A DNA stretch of 64,000 nucleotides from Fen-330 sp050008465 (GTDB lineage Bacteria; Acidobacteriota; Terriglobia; Bryobacterales; Bryobacteraceae): NCBI GenBank assembly GCA_050008465.1, contig JBEKMO010000029.1, positions 9,556 through 73,555 of the forward strand. The letters run 5' to 3'. This document shows, piece after piece, positions 7,803-15,357 of the stretch. The first letter of the stretch is position 1. Every line of letters starts with the position of its first letter. A program made the position numbers and the translations under genes. The notes beneath the pieces were generated by a model, which ran no database searches, had not been told where the DNA came from, and saw only the letters and a program-made list of their open reading frames with translations.

Positions 7803-9383
7803 CAGAATTCCTGGGTCACGCGCAGGACTTCCTGGGCCGTGGTCAAACCCAGCGGCACCTTCATCCAGCCGTCCTCGCGCAGATTGCGCATGCCGTTCCG
7901 GCGGGCGGCGGCGGTGAGCTGCACGGCATCCGCCTTGGCCAGAATCAGCGTGCGCAGTTCGTCGCTCAGCTCCATCAATTCGAAGATGCCGACCCGGCCG
8001 CTGAACCCCGAGCCGAGGCAGTGGTCGCAGCCCGCCCCGTGGAAGTTCCTTACCATCCTGCCGTCCGGCGCCCGGACCGGATCCGCTTCGACTTTGCAGT
8101 GCCGGCAGATGACGCGCACCAACCGCTGCGCCAGGATGGCCACTACGGTCGAGCTGATCAGGTACTCCTCGACGCCCATGTCGATGAGGCGGGTGACCGC
8201 GCTGGGCGCGTCGTTGGTGTGCAGCGTCGAGTAGACGAAATGCCCGGTCAGCGCGGCGCGGATGGCGATGTCGGCGGTCTCGCGGTCGCGGATCTCGCCC
8301 ACCATGATGACGTCCGGGTCCTGGCGCACGATGTGGCGCAGGCCGCTGGCGAAGGTCAGCCCGATCTGCGGATTGACGTGGATCTGGTTGATCCCATCCA
8401 TCTGGTATTCCACCGGGTCCTCGATGGTGATGATCTTCTTGTCGGGCTGGTTGATGCGCTTGAGCGCCGAGTATAGCGTTGTGGACTTGCCGCTGCCGGT
8501 CGGCCCGGTCACCAGAAAGATGCCGTGCGGCAGCGAGGTGTAGTGCTCCATGCGGCCCAGCATGTATTCGTCAAAGCCCAGCCGCTGGAGATCGTAGAAA
8601 TCGCCCGCCGAGCGGTCGAGCAGGCGCATCACCACGCTCTCGCCGTACAAGGTGGGCAGCGTCGAGACCCGCAGGTCGACTTCGCGGCCCATGACCTTGA
8701 TTTTGATGCGGCCGTCCTGCGGCAGGCGGCGCTCGGCGATGTTCAGCTTAGCCATCAGCTTCACGCGCGAGATGATGGCCGCCTTCAACTCGCGGGGCGG
8801 CGCCTCCTGGTTGTGGAGCACCCCGTCGACGCGGTACCGGACGCGGAATTCCTTCTCGAACGGCTCGATGTGGATGTCGCTCGAGCGCTTCTCGATGGCC
8901 TGGGCGATCATGGCGTTCACCAGCCGGATGACGGGCGCCTCGGAGGCCATGTCCTTCCTTCTCCGCCTCGCCGTAGCTGCGGTCGATCGCATCCAGGACC
9001 TCCTGCTCGGCGGCCAGCGCCGGCTCAACCTTCAGCCCGGTGAAGCCGCGCACCGCGGCGATGGTCTCGAAATCCAGCGGATCGGCCATCGCGATAGTGA
9101 GTGTGGAGTCGTGCACGGCCAGCGGCAGGAACCGGCACTGGCGCATGAAGCGCGCTCCCAGCCCCGCGGTTTCCGGCGTGGCCGGCGGCGGACCCTCCAG
9201 GGTGACCAGCGGCACCCCGAGCTGCTCGGAAAGCGCGATCAGCACGTCCCGGTTGGCGATGAATCCGAGGTCCACCAGGATCTTCCCGATCTTCTCGCCG
9301 CGCTCCTTCTGGATCTCCAGCGCCCGCTCCAGGTCTTCCGGCTCGATGAGCCGGCGCGCGATCAGCATTTCCCCCAGGCGCAT
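7802..9383 (-). CDS. gspE: T2SS assembly ATPase GspE, split by an apparent +1 frameshift
   Basis: This is the cytoplasmic hexameric ATPase that drives pseudopilus assembly. The first frame (from ATG 9383) encodes the MshEN-like N-terminal domain (MRLGEMLIARRLIEPEDLE) up to the phrase DAIDRSYGEAEK. The downstream frame (from about 8950) encodes the catalytic part. That part has Walker A GPTGSGKSTT, the Asp-box DPDVIMVGEIRD, the His-box region HTNDAPSAVTRL, and a CxxC...CxxC zinc motif (CRHC, CDHC). The two halves join if one base is removed from a purine run near 8952-8966, giving a normal 526-residue GspE. This could be a sequencing error, a real mutation, or reinitiation at the ATG at 8950, which follows GGAAGG. 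Confidence 0.85.
8950..8966 (-). other. Frameshift site in gspE
   Basis: On the coding strand a purine-rich stretch (GGAGAAGGAAGGAC) precedes ATGGCC. Upstream codons read DRSYGEAEKEG in one frame and the family-conserved MASEAPVIRLVNAMI continues one base later. Total length from ATG 9383 to the stop is a multiple of three plus one, as expected for a single inserted base. Confidence 0.75.
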
Positions 9384-9386
9384 GAT

Positions 9387-9929
9387 TCACAGCTCCTGGA
9401 CCCGGATGGCTTGCTCCAGTTTGGGACTGTCGATGCGCTCCAGCTTGAGGTCGAGCAGTGTCTGGCGCGGCGCCTGCATGACGATCTGGCTGGGCAGCCC
9501 CTCGCGGTTCTCGAAGGAACGGTTGTAAAGCGAAATGCCGAGCACGATCTGCTCGTTGGGGGGCACCGCGTCGAGCGAGGCCGCCGCCATAACCAGCAGC
9601 GCGCGCATGGACCGCTTGAGCTGCGGCAGCCGAGCCATTTTCTTCTCCCGCAACTTCTCCAGGCCCGGCCCGGCCGGCGGCAGGTTGAACGGGGAATAGT
9701 TCGAGAACACCAGACTGATCTCGGTGGTGAACACCACGCCATAGCCCGGAAGGTAGATGCCCCGGGCGGTTCCTAGCAGTTCGTAGGGATCGTTGACGTC
9801 CAGCGTGGGTATGGTGCGGTCGAGCTTCCTTTCGAAGCCGGCGAGAACCGCCCGGGTCACCGCCGGCCTCTCCTCGCCCGCCGCGAGCAGCGCGGCCGCC
9901 AGCGCAAGCGGCAGTATCCAGGGTCTCAT
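9387..9929 (-). CDS. Exported protein of unknown function, sigma/T2SS operon
   Basis: I do not recognise the family. The 180-residue product has a signal peptide (MRPWILPLALAAALLAAGEE) and a soluble domain with DPYELLGTARGIYLPGYGVVF, then a Lys/Arg-rich helix and VPPNEQIVLGISLYNRSF. It starts 4 bases inside the anti-sigma gene and ends 3 bases before gspE, so it is made with both. The placement suggests a periplasmic protein whose level follows the ECF factor, possibly an envelope or secretion sensor. That is inference only. Confidence 0.7.
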   Translation of the reverse strand: MRPWILPLALAAALLAAGEERPAVTRAVLAGFERKLDRTIPTLDVNDPYELLGTARGIYLPGYGVVFTTEISLVFSNYSPFNLPPAGPGLEKLREKKMARLPQLKRSMRALLVMAAASLDAVPPNEQIVLGISLYNRSFENREGLPSQIVMQAPRQTLLDLKLERIDSPKLEQAIRVQEL

Positions 9930-10510
9930 GGCCGCGCTCCCAAATCCGCGCTCGCAAGCTGGAGCACGTTCAGCTTCTTCTGGAAATAAGTCAGCGTCTC
10001 CGCAAACGCCACCCGGTCGGCGTCCCGCTGCAATTCAAAGCGCCTCTGCGCGGCCGACACCAGCTCCTTGGTATTGTTCGCCTGGCGCGCCTCGCTTTCG
10101 GCCACCGCCGCTTGCACCGCCGGCGCGATCCGCCGGGCTACTTCGGCGCCGACACGGGCCTCGATGGCGGCCGTATCCGGCGCCAGCGCAACGTTGGGAG
10201 CGGGCCGCACCCAGGCGTGGACCAGGATGGCCGCCGCCAGCATGGCGGCCGAAGCGAAGCCCAGCCGCGGGCCCGATTGCCACAGCGCCCGCCACCAGCG
10301 CGGCTCGAACACCGTGTCGGAGACGAAGGCGATCCTCCGCGGAGGTTCTTCCTCCCGCAGCGAGTCCAGCGCCACTCGGGTGAGCCGCAAGCGCTCGAAC
10401 TCCTCCCGGCACTCGGGACAGCCTTCGAGGTGCTCCTCCACCTGGCGGCCTTGCCCGGCCTCCAGTTCCCCGAAAAAGAAATCCTTCAGATCATAGGGCG
10501 AGCAACTCAT
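9926..10510 (-). CDS. Anti-sigma factor with zinc-finger domain
   Basis: The 194-residue product begins with a ZAS-type zinc-binding anti-sigma domain, with the HxxxCxxC motif at HLEGCPEC (about residues 27-34). A transmembrane helix follows (about residues 83-101) and then a long helical, probably coiled-coil periplasmic part. Such proteins hold an ECF sigma factor at the membrane until a signal releases it. It overlaps the sigma gene upstream and the exported-protein gene downstream by 4 bases each, the standard sigma/anti-sigma arrangement. The signal it senses cannot be told from the sequence. Confidence 0.85.
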   Translation of the reverse strand: MSCSPYDLKDFFFGELEAGQGRQVEEHLEGCPECREEFERLRLTRVALDSLREEEPPRRIAFVSDTVFEPRWWRALWQSGPRLGFASAAMLAAAILVHAWVRPAPNVALAPDTAAIEARVGAEVARRIAPAVQAAVAESEARQANNTKELVSAAQRRFELQRDADRVAFAETLTYFQKKLNVLQLASADLGARP

Positions 10511-11055
10511 TGAACACCCCGCGTTTGAATTGGAGCCAGAGTGTCTTTCAGGAGGTCGAGAGCAGTGTACAACCGCGACTTCACCGTGGAGACAGGACAG
10601 GAGAGAACTTCGGCCATTTCCTCGAACTTGAATCCCTGGTAGATCTTCAGAATGACGGCCTCGCGCTGGTCGGCGGCAAGCCGGGCCAACGCGCTTTCGA
10701 CCGCCAGCGTCAGCTCGATCGGGAACATCCGGAAACTCCGCGCCTCCCCGGTGGGAGGCGGCTCGGCGTCGCCTTCCGGCTTGCGCCTGCGCAACAGCGA
10801 AAACGCCTCGTTGTGCGCAATGCGGAACAGCCAGGGCCCGAACCGCCCGGCGTCCTCCAGCTTCCCGAGATTCTGATAGGCCTTCAGGAAGACCTCCTGT
10901 GAAAGATCGAGAGCGTCCTCACGGTCGCGCACCAGCCGCAACAGATAGTTGAAGACACGCTTCTCCCAGCGGGAGATGAGCAGGTTGTAACCCTCGACAC
11001 CTCCCCGGCGAGCTTTCGCGATCAGGTCGCGGTCCTCGACCTCCCGAAAGATCAA
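10507..11055 (-). CDS. ECF-family RNA polymerase sigma factor
   Basis: The 182-residue product has sigma region 2 (about residues 20-90, with DREDALDLSQEVFLKAYQNL and WLFRIAHNEAFSLLRR) and region 4 (about 120-175, with LAADQREAVILKIYQGFKFEEMAE and STVKSRLYTALDLLK). Size and layout fit ECF sigma factors. The start is TTG at 11055, supported by a GGAG seven bases upstream. It is the first gene of the run that leads through the anti-sigma factor into the type II secretion genes, so it may control its own operon. No promoter was identified with confidence. Confidence 0.92.
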   Translation of the reverse strand: MIFREVEDRDLIAKARRGGVEGYNLLISRWEKRVFNYLLRLVRDREDALDLSQEVFLKAYQNLGKLEDAGRFGPWLFRIAHNEAFSLLRRRKPEGDAEPPPTGEARSFRMFPIELTLAVESALARLAADQREAVILKIYQGFKFEEMAEVLSCPVSTVKSRLYTALDLLKDTLAPIQTRGVQ

Positions 11056-11197
11056 CTCTGGGCTCCGTGTTCAAAGACGCCCACGCCTCGAAAAAAGTCT
11101 GAGCGCGGACGGGAACTCCCAGTTTAAGCCCGCCGGGGGCATCCGACGACGGGCTCAGCCCTGGAATCCGGACGCCGTCTCGGATATCATTTGCTTG

Positions 11198-11518
11198 ATG
11201 GGCATTGACGAAGGCCTCACCCAGGAGATCGTGCGGCGCATCCTCACCGTCTCGAAGCCCGACCGCATCATCCTCTTCGGCTCGGCGGCAACGGACCGGA
11301 TGACGCGCGACAGCGACATCGATCTGCTGGTGGTCGATCCTTCGCCCTCCAACACCATTGAGGAGCGCGTAAGGCTCCGCCGGTCTCTTCGCGGTCTCGG
11401 CTTTCCCTTCGACGTGTTCATCATCGCCACCGGGAGCTTTGAGGAATCGAAGGACATCTTCGGCGGCATCGCCTACCCGGCCCACAAGTATGGGCGTGTA
11501 ATCTATGAGGCAGCCTGA
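11198..11518 (+). CDS. MNT-type nucleotidyltransferase (antitoxin of HEPN/MNT pair)
   Basis: The 106-residue product is a minimal nucleotidyltransferase. It has the polymerase-beta-like signature GSAATDRMTRDSDIDLLVV, where the two Asp residues of DSDIDL bind metal. A third Asp lies near FPFDVFII. In HEPN/MNT (HepT/MntA) toxin-antitoxin systems this protein neutralises the HEPN RNase, in studied cases by adding nucleotides to it. ATG 11198 was preferred over TTG 11195. It overlaps the HEPN gene by 14 bases. A TATCAT box lies only about 9 bases before the start, so the message may be leaderless. Confidence 0.88.
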   Translation: MGIDEGLTQEIVRRILTVSKPDRIILFGSAATDRMTRDSDIDLLVVDPSPSNTIEERVRLRRSLRGLGFPFDVFIIATGSFEESKDIFGGIAYPAHKYGRVIYEAA

Positions 11519-11924
11519 GCAGGTTCTGCGGCAGCTTGTCGAGCAGTGGCTTGCCAAGGCGGAAGTGGATTATCGGACCGCCCAGCGCCTCGCGGGTGAC
11601 TCGGAACCGATCCGCGAGTCCGTGGCGTTTCATTGCCAACAAGCTGTCGAGAAGTTTCTAAAAGCTGTTCTGGTCCGGCATCAGATCGAGTTCCCGAAGA
11701 CGCACAACCTGGAGCAGTTGCTGAGCTTGATGGCGCCGGTTGCTCCGGATCTTGCCGCCTCCTTCGAGGAGATCGAGATTCTCACGCCCTACGGCGTCGA
11801 GGTTCGATATCCGGGAGACCTCCCGGAGTTGCTCCCGGGGAGGGAGCAAGCCCTATTCGAGCTGGCCGGCCGGGTGCGGGGCGCGGTGACGCTCGAGCTA
11901 AGCCCCTTCCTGGCCAGGACTTAG
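11505..11924 (+). CDS. HEPN-domain protein (probable RNase toxin)
   Basis: The 139-residue all-helical product has the HEPN motif: RESVAFHCQQAVEKFLKAVL contains Arg-x5-His, within the Rx4-6H pattern of RNase-active HEPN toxins, in the common FHCQQA-EK-LKA context. The His is followed by Cys-Gln, so the Tyr that MntA modifies in the HepT RX4HXY group is absent. Neutralisation may therefore differ. It is cotranscribed with the MNT gene. The end overlaps the convergent metallo-hydrolase gene by 27 bases. Confidence 0.85.
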   Translation: MRQPEQVLRQLVEQWLAKAEVDYRTAQRLAGDSEPIRESVAFHCQQAVEKFLKAVLVRHQIEFPKTHNLEQLLSLMAPVAPDLAASFEEIEILTPYGVEVRYPGDLPELLPGREQALFELAGRVRGAVTLELSPFLART

Positions 11925-12695
11925 CCCGCCATTCGGCGGGAGACCGCAGGGCCGGGTCGGGCTCACACCGGCGCGCAGGGCCTCACCGAGCACGCCGCGG
12001 ACCAGCTGGATCAGTTCCTGCACCTCGCTCCCGCGCGCCACCGGCCCGTGCCCCGGAACGGTGACCGCGGGAGCCAGCCGCTCGATGCGGTCGAGCGAGT
12101 CGAGCCACTGCTGCCAACCCGGCGTCGCCCCGCAATCGAGGTTCGGGAGGTAACCGTTGACCAGGCAGTCCCCACAGTAGACCACGCCCTCGGCAGGCAC
12201 GTGAACCGTGAGGTTCGTGGGCGTGTGGCCCGGGGTCAGGAGCACCTGTACTTCCAAATCGCCCAGGTCGAACACCGTATCGGCGGCGATGGGCTGGTTG
12301 GGAAGCGCGAGGCTCGTGCCGGCGTAGAACGCCGCCGCCTCGCCCAGGGCGCGGCGCGCCGCGTCCGGGATCGCACGGTTGTACTGGGCGATCTCAGCGC
12401 GGAACTCCTCCTCCGTTCGGACCACGCCGGGATGACCGAACACATCCGCTCCGCGCTCGCGGAACCAGGCATTGCCGCCGATGTGGTCGAAATGCTTCTC
12501 GGTGTCGATCACCCTCCAACGATTCCCGGGACGAGCCAGCGAGGCGTAGCCGTGGATGGTCGAGGCAGCCAGCGCATTGGCGCCCGTATCCACGACTAGC
12601 GTCGTATGCCGGCCCACGATGAAGCCGGCATTCACCGTCCACGGCGGAATGCAGGCGAGTCCTGTCACCGCCCAGCAATGTTCGGAAAGTCGCAT
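11898..12695 (-). CDS. MBL-fold metallo-hydrolase
   Basis: The 265-residue product has the metallo-beta-lactamase fold layout: DTEKHFDHIGGN (metal site), TPGHTPTNLTVHVP (second His), YCGDCLVNG (bridging Asp) and VPGHGPVA (last His). Substrates in this superfamily are very diverse and no particular one is indicated. The first ligand position of the usual HxHxDH motif is Glu here (EKHFDH). The C-terminal 20 or so residues are Pro/Gly-rich and lie over the convergent HEPN gene end. A pair of TA modules flanks it, but no functional link is evident. Confidence 0.8.
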   Translation of the reverse strand: MRLSEHCWAVTGLACIPPWTVNAGFIVGRHTTLVVDTGANALAASTIHGYASLARPGNRWRVIDTEKHFDHIGGNAWFRERGADVFGHPGVVRTEEEFRAEIAQYNRAIPDAARRALGEAAAFYAGTSLALPNQPIAADTVFDLGDLEVQVLLTPGHTPTNLTVHVPAEGVVYCGDCLVNGYLPNLDCGATPGWQQWLDSLDRIERLAPAVTVPGHGPVARGSEVQELIQLVRGVLGEALRAGVSPTRPCGLPPNGGLSPGQEGA

Positions 12696-12775
12696 TGGCC
12701 AGACTACAACCTACCACAGGAGGTCCCGGGGGCCCCCTCAGGCGGGTACTGTCTGCAGAGGGCGTTGATACCAAC

Positions 12776-13144
12776 TCACTCTAGTCCCATCTTCTGACGA
12801 AGTTTCTTCTCGTATTCGCTAACTTCTTTCTGATGATAATGCTTCACCTTCCAGGAAGCCCAGGTGTCTCCTTGCGCCCTGAGACTTTCCACGAGTCTCT
12901 CCCTAAACGCAGCAACTTCAAGGTCTACCTGCCGCTCTTTTCGTTTCCGATCAATCCTCGGAGCCGCTGCATCAAGCCACCTTTGTGCTTCAGCAACGTC
13001 CGGGTGGGTTTGATTCTGTTCCAGCCAAGTCGACACCTGCGCCGTCGCAGACTCCAGATCGTTAGCTGGTGGCCCTGGCACAAACACGCAGCCTTCGCCG
13101 CGAAGGATTTGTAGATCCTTGCTGATATTCAAGTACCTTGGCAT
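12776..13144 (-). CDS. Hypothetical protein, compositionally distinct
   Basis: I do not recognise this 122-residue protein. It starts MPRYLNISKDLQILRGEGC and has a long charged helical second half (RKRKERQVDLEVAAF, EVSEYEKKLRQKMG). There is no signal peptide or membrane segment. An ATG six codons upstream (13162) is possible. The ATG at 13144 is a guess, as neither has a strong ribosome-binding site. The DNA is visibly less GC-rich than its neighbours and it lies between the metallo-hydrolase and the VapBC-like pair, so it may have been acquired with the TA island. Confidence 0.5.
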   Translation of the reverse strand: MPRYLNISKDLQILRGEGCVFVPGPPANDLESATAQVSTWLEQNQTHPDVAEAQRWLDAAAPRIDRKRKERQVDLEVAAFRERLVESLRAQGDTWASWKVKHYHQKEVSEYEKKLRQKMGLE

Positions 13145-13260
13145 AGTCCACAGGCCTCGCACGTCATGCTAGCAGTTCCGCAAGCTCCCAAGCGTGATCT
13201 GTGATCTCGCTTCCTTCGCGGGAGTAACGCGGATCGAGCTGCAGATCTCAGGCACCCCCC

Positions 13261-13641
13261 TCAGTCGAGGGACCACAGGCGCAGGGCCGGGATGTCCGCG
13301 AAATCGGCGCCGTTCAGAGTCCAGAGCTCCGCCTGGCGGCTGATCGCGCAGGCGGCAATAGCCAAGTCGATCTCGCGTCCGCGGGGACGCCGCAGCGTGC
13401 GGTAGAGCTTCGCGCTCAACGCCGCCTCCTGCGATCCAAACGGGACCGCGGATTCACTCGGAAACAAGGCTTCCTGCGCAGCAACCTCCTCGGGCAATCG
13501 GGGCCCCCGCAGCCACTCGTACAGCACCAACGCCGGGAGCTGTAGGCGCTCTCCCCGCTCGATCGCCCGGCGAAGCGCCGGCGCGGAGCGCTTCGGCCCG
13601 GTCAGACTGTCGATCAGCACCGAGGTGTCGAGGACGATCAC
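13261..13641 (-). CDS. vapC: PIN-domain toxin, VapC type
   Basis: The 126-residue product is a PIN-domain RNase. It begins VIVLDTSVLIDSL with the first acidic residue, carries Glu in LYEWLRG, and has the later acidic cluster at REIDLAIAACA and NGADFADI. VapC toxins cut tRNA or rRNA, though the target cannot be read from sequence. The GTG start at 13641 makes a GTGA overlap with the antitoxin stop, the usual VapBC coupling. Roughly 115 bases of featureless DNA separate its end from the previous gene. Confidence 0.9.
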   Translation of the reverse strand: MIVLDTSVLIDSLTGPKRSAPALRRAIERGERLQLPALVLYEWLRGPRLPEEVAAQEALFPSESAVPFGSQEAALSAKLYRTLRRPRGREIDLAIAACAISRQAELWTLNGADFADIPALRLWSLD

Positions 13642-13919
13642 GGGCTCCTCCGGCCGCCCGAGCGCCGGGCCTGGCGCAGGGCTTTCAGCTCGCGATCAAC
13701 TTCGCCAGCATCGCGGGCGGGAATCCGCGGGAGGACTTCATCGAAGGTGCGCAGCAGGCTCAACCTCTCCCGTTCGCTCAGCCGCCCGATCCTGTCGTAG
13801 TACTCGAGGATCGCCTCCCGGACCACCTGACTCTTGGGCATCGCCAGGCGCACCGCGGCCTCCGCAAGCCGGTTCACGGTGGCTTGATCCAGCGTGAACG
13901 TCACCTTCGCTGTTGCCAT
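13638..13919 (-). CDS. vapB: Ribbon-helix-helix antitoxin, VapB-like
   Basis: The 93-residue product has an N-terminal ribbon-helix-helix DNA-binding domain (ATAKVTFTLDQATVNRLAEA then AMPKSQVVREAILEYYDRI) and a charged C-terminal tail that would wrap the PIN toxin. These antitoxins bind the toxin and repress their own operon. The start ATG at 13919 has no visible Shine-Dalgarno sequence. Directly upstream are repeated CCATA/TATGG words that could be the operator. It overlaps the toxin by 4 bases. Confidence 0.87.
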   Translation of the reverse strand: MATAKVTFTLDQATVNRLAEAAVRLAMPKSQVVREAILEYYDRIGRLSERERLSLLRTFDEVLPRIPARDAGEVDRELKALRQARRSGGRRSP

Positions 13920-13940
13920 ATTGATACCATACTACCATAT
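13916..13940 (-). promoter_or_regulatory. Possible VapB operator (repeated CCATA words)
   Basis: Three CCATA pentamers (13916, 13927, 13935) lie across the antitoxin start. Two of them sit in an 8-base tandem repeat (TACCATAC TACCATAT). RHH repressors commonly bind short tandem or inverted words at their own promoter. The assignment is by position and repetition only. Confidence 0.4.
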
Positions 13941-13968
13941 CCAAGAAAGAGTTCGCTGGCGGCCGCTC

Positions 13969-15165
13969 TCAGCGCTTCGGCTTTTTCTTCTCCGGGGGCC
14001 GCTCCGCCGCCAGCTTGGAGCGGATCTCCTTCACCCGGGCCTCGACGGCGGCCGCTTCCTCTTCGCGCTCGAGCAACCGCAACAGTTCGGCGTATTTCTG
14101 GAGCACCATCCCCAGCTCCACCGGTTCGTTCATCTTCTCGGCGATGGCCAGGGCCCGCTTGTAGAGTTGCTCGGCCTCGGGGTACTTCTTCTCGCCCGCA
14201 TAGAGCGAGGCGAGCTTGTCGAAACTGGCCAGGGCGCTTTTCTCGCGAATGGAAAGCGCGCGGCGGTAGAGCGGCTCGGCTTTGTCGAACATCTCCTCGG
14301 CGACGTAGACCCCGGCCAGGTTGTCCAGCGCGGTTGCCACCGTGGGATGGCCGGCCCCGACTGCCTTCTCCCAGATGACCAGGGAGCGCCAGTAAAGGGG
14401 CTCCGCCTCGGGAAACTTCCGCTGTCCGTAACAGACCCAGGCCAGGCTGTCGAGCGTCGGGACCAGGTCGGAATGCTCCGGTCCCCAGGCCTTCTCGCGG
14501 ATGGCCAGCGCGCGGCGGTAGAGCGGCTCGGCCAGGGCGTACTTGCCCTGGTCGCGGTACAGGCCCGCCATGGCATCCAGCGTGGTCGCCACGCCGAGGT
14601 GCTCGGGGCCTTGGGACTTCTCGCGGATGTCGAGGGCCCGGCCATAAAACAAGGCGGCCTGCTCGAATTTCGTCGCCGAGCCGTACAGCGCCGCAAGGTT
14701 CTCGAGACTCGCGGCCACGTCCGGATGCGCATCGCCGAGCGCCTTCTCCCGGATCGTCAGGGCCCGCTGGTACGCCGATTCGGCCTCCTCATACTGGAGC
14801 GCGGAGGCGTACACCATGCCCAGTCCGTTCAGGGTGGGAACCAGCCGCACATCCAGCGGCCCCCAGGTGCCTTCCTGGATGCCCAACAGGCGGTGATAGT
14901 GCGGCTCGGCCAGCACCATCTTGCCCTGGGTGCGGTACACGGTGATGATCTGCTCGAGGGTGGTGGCCAGGCGCGGGTCGCGCGGTTCAAAGCCCTCGGC
15001 CCCTTGGAGCGCCGACCTCAGTTGCTTCTCGGCCTCCTCGTAGCGCCCCTGTTCGTAGGCTTTCCGCGCCGCCTCCATCACACCCTCCCACACGACGGAC
15101 TGGCTCTGGCCGAGCGCCACAGCGGCGACAGCGGTCACCAGGATGGCGGCCCCAGCGATGCGCAA
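13969..15165 (-). CDS. Exported TPR-repeat protein (kinesin-light-chain-like repeats)
   Basis: The 398-residue product has a signal peptide (RIAGAAILVTAVAAVALGQ) and about seven 42-residue tetratricopeptide repeats. These are built on the pattern 'HP-VA-L-NLA-LY...Y-AEPLYRRAL-IREK', seen for example in GKYALAEPLYRRALAIREK. TPR arrays are protein-binding scaffolds, so no enzymatic role is implied. The tail is Lys/Arg-rich (PPEKKKPKR). The start is TTG at 15165, supported by GGAGGG eight bases upstream. Exact repetition of the repeat DNA makes this region prone to recombination. Confidence 0.85.
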   Translation of the reverse strand: MRIAGAAILVTAVAAVALGQSQSVVWEGVMEAARKAYEQGRYEEAEKQLRSALQGAEGFEPRDPRLATTLEQIITVYRTQGKMVLAEPHYHRLLGIQEGTWGPLDVRLVPTLNGLGMVYASALQYEEAESAYQRALTIREKALGDAHPDVAASLENLAALYGSATKFEQAALFYGRALDIREKSQGPEHLGVATTLDAMAGLYRDQGKYALAEPLYRRALAIREKAWGPEHSDLVPTLDSLAWVCYGQRKFPEAEPLYWRSLVIWEKAVGAGHPTVATALDNLAGVYVAEEMFDKAEPLYRRALSIREKSALASFDKLASLYAGEKKYPEAEQLYKRALAIAEKMNEPVELGMVLQKYAELLRLLEREEEAAAVEARVKEIRSKLAAERPPEKKKPKR

Positions 15166-15357
15166 CGTGTCAACCCTCCCCTCACGCTAGTATACATTCA
15201 TGTCCGAATTCCCTTCCGAGTGGCGTGCGGGAAGGTGGCCGTGCTGACCTTCAACTTCGAATCGTCGAACCAGGAGCTGCCGCGGAGGGGATAATGGCCT
15301 GTAATGCCTGAGCCGCGGCTTCGCCTGCCGCGAGTCGAGGGGCAGACGCGTGCGCGC

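Noticed and set aside
6588..8234. Long plus-strand frame (548 codons)
   Set aside because: It is antisense to gspF and gspE and has no recognisable domain, so it is a shadow frame.
13894..15294. Plus-strand frame of 466 codons with repeats
   Set aside because: It mirrors the TPR gene on the other strand. The repeats come from the TPR DNA.
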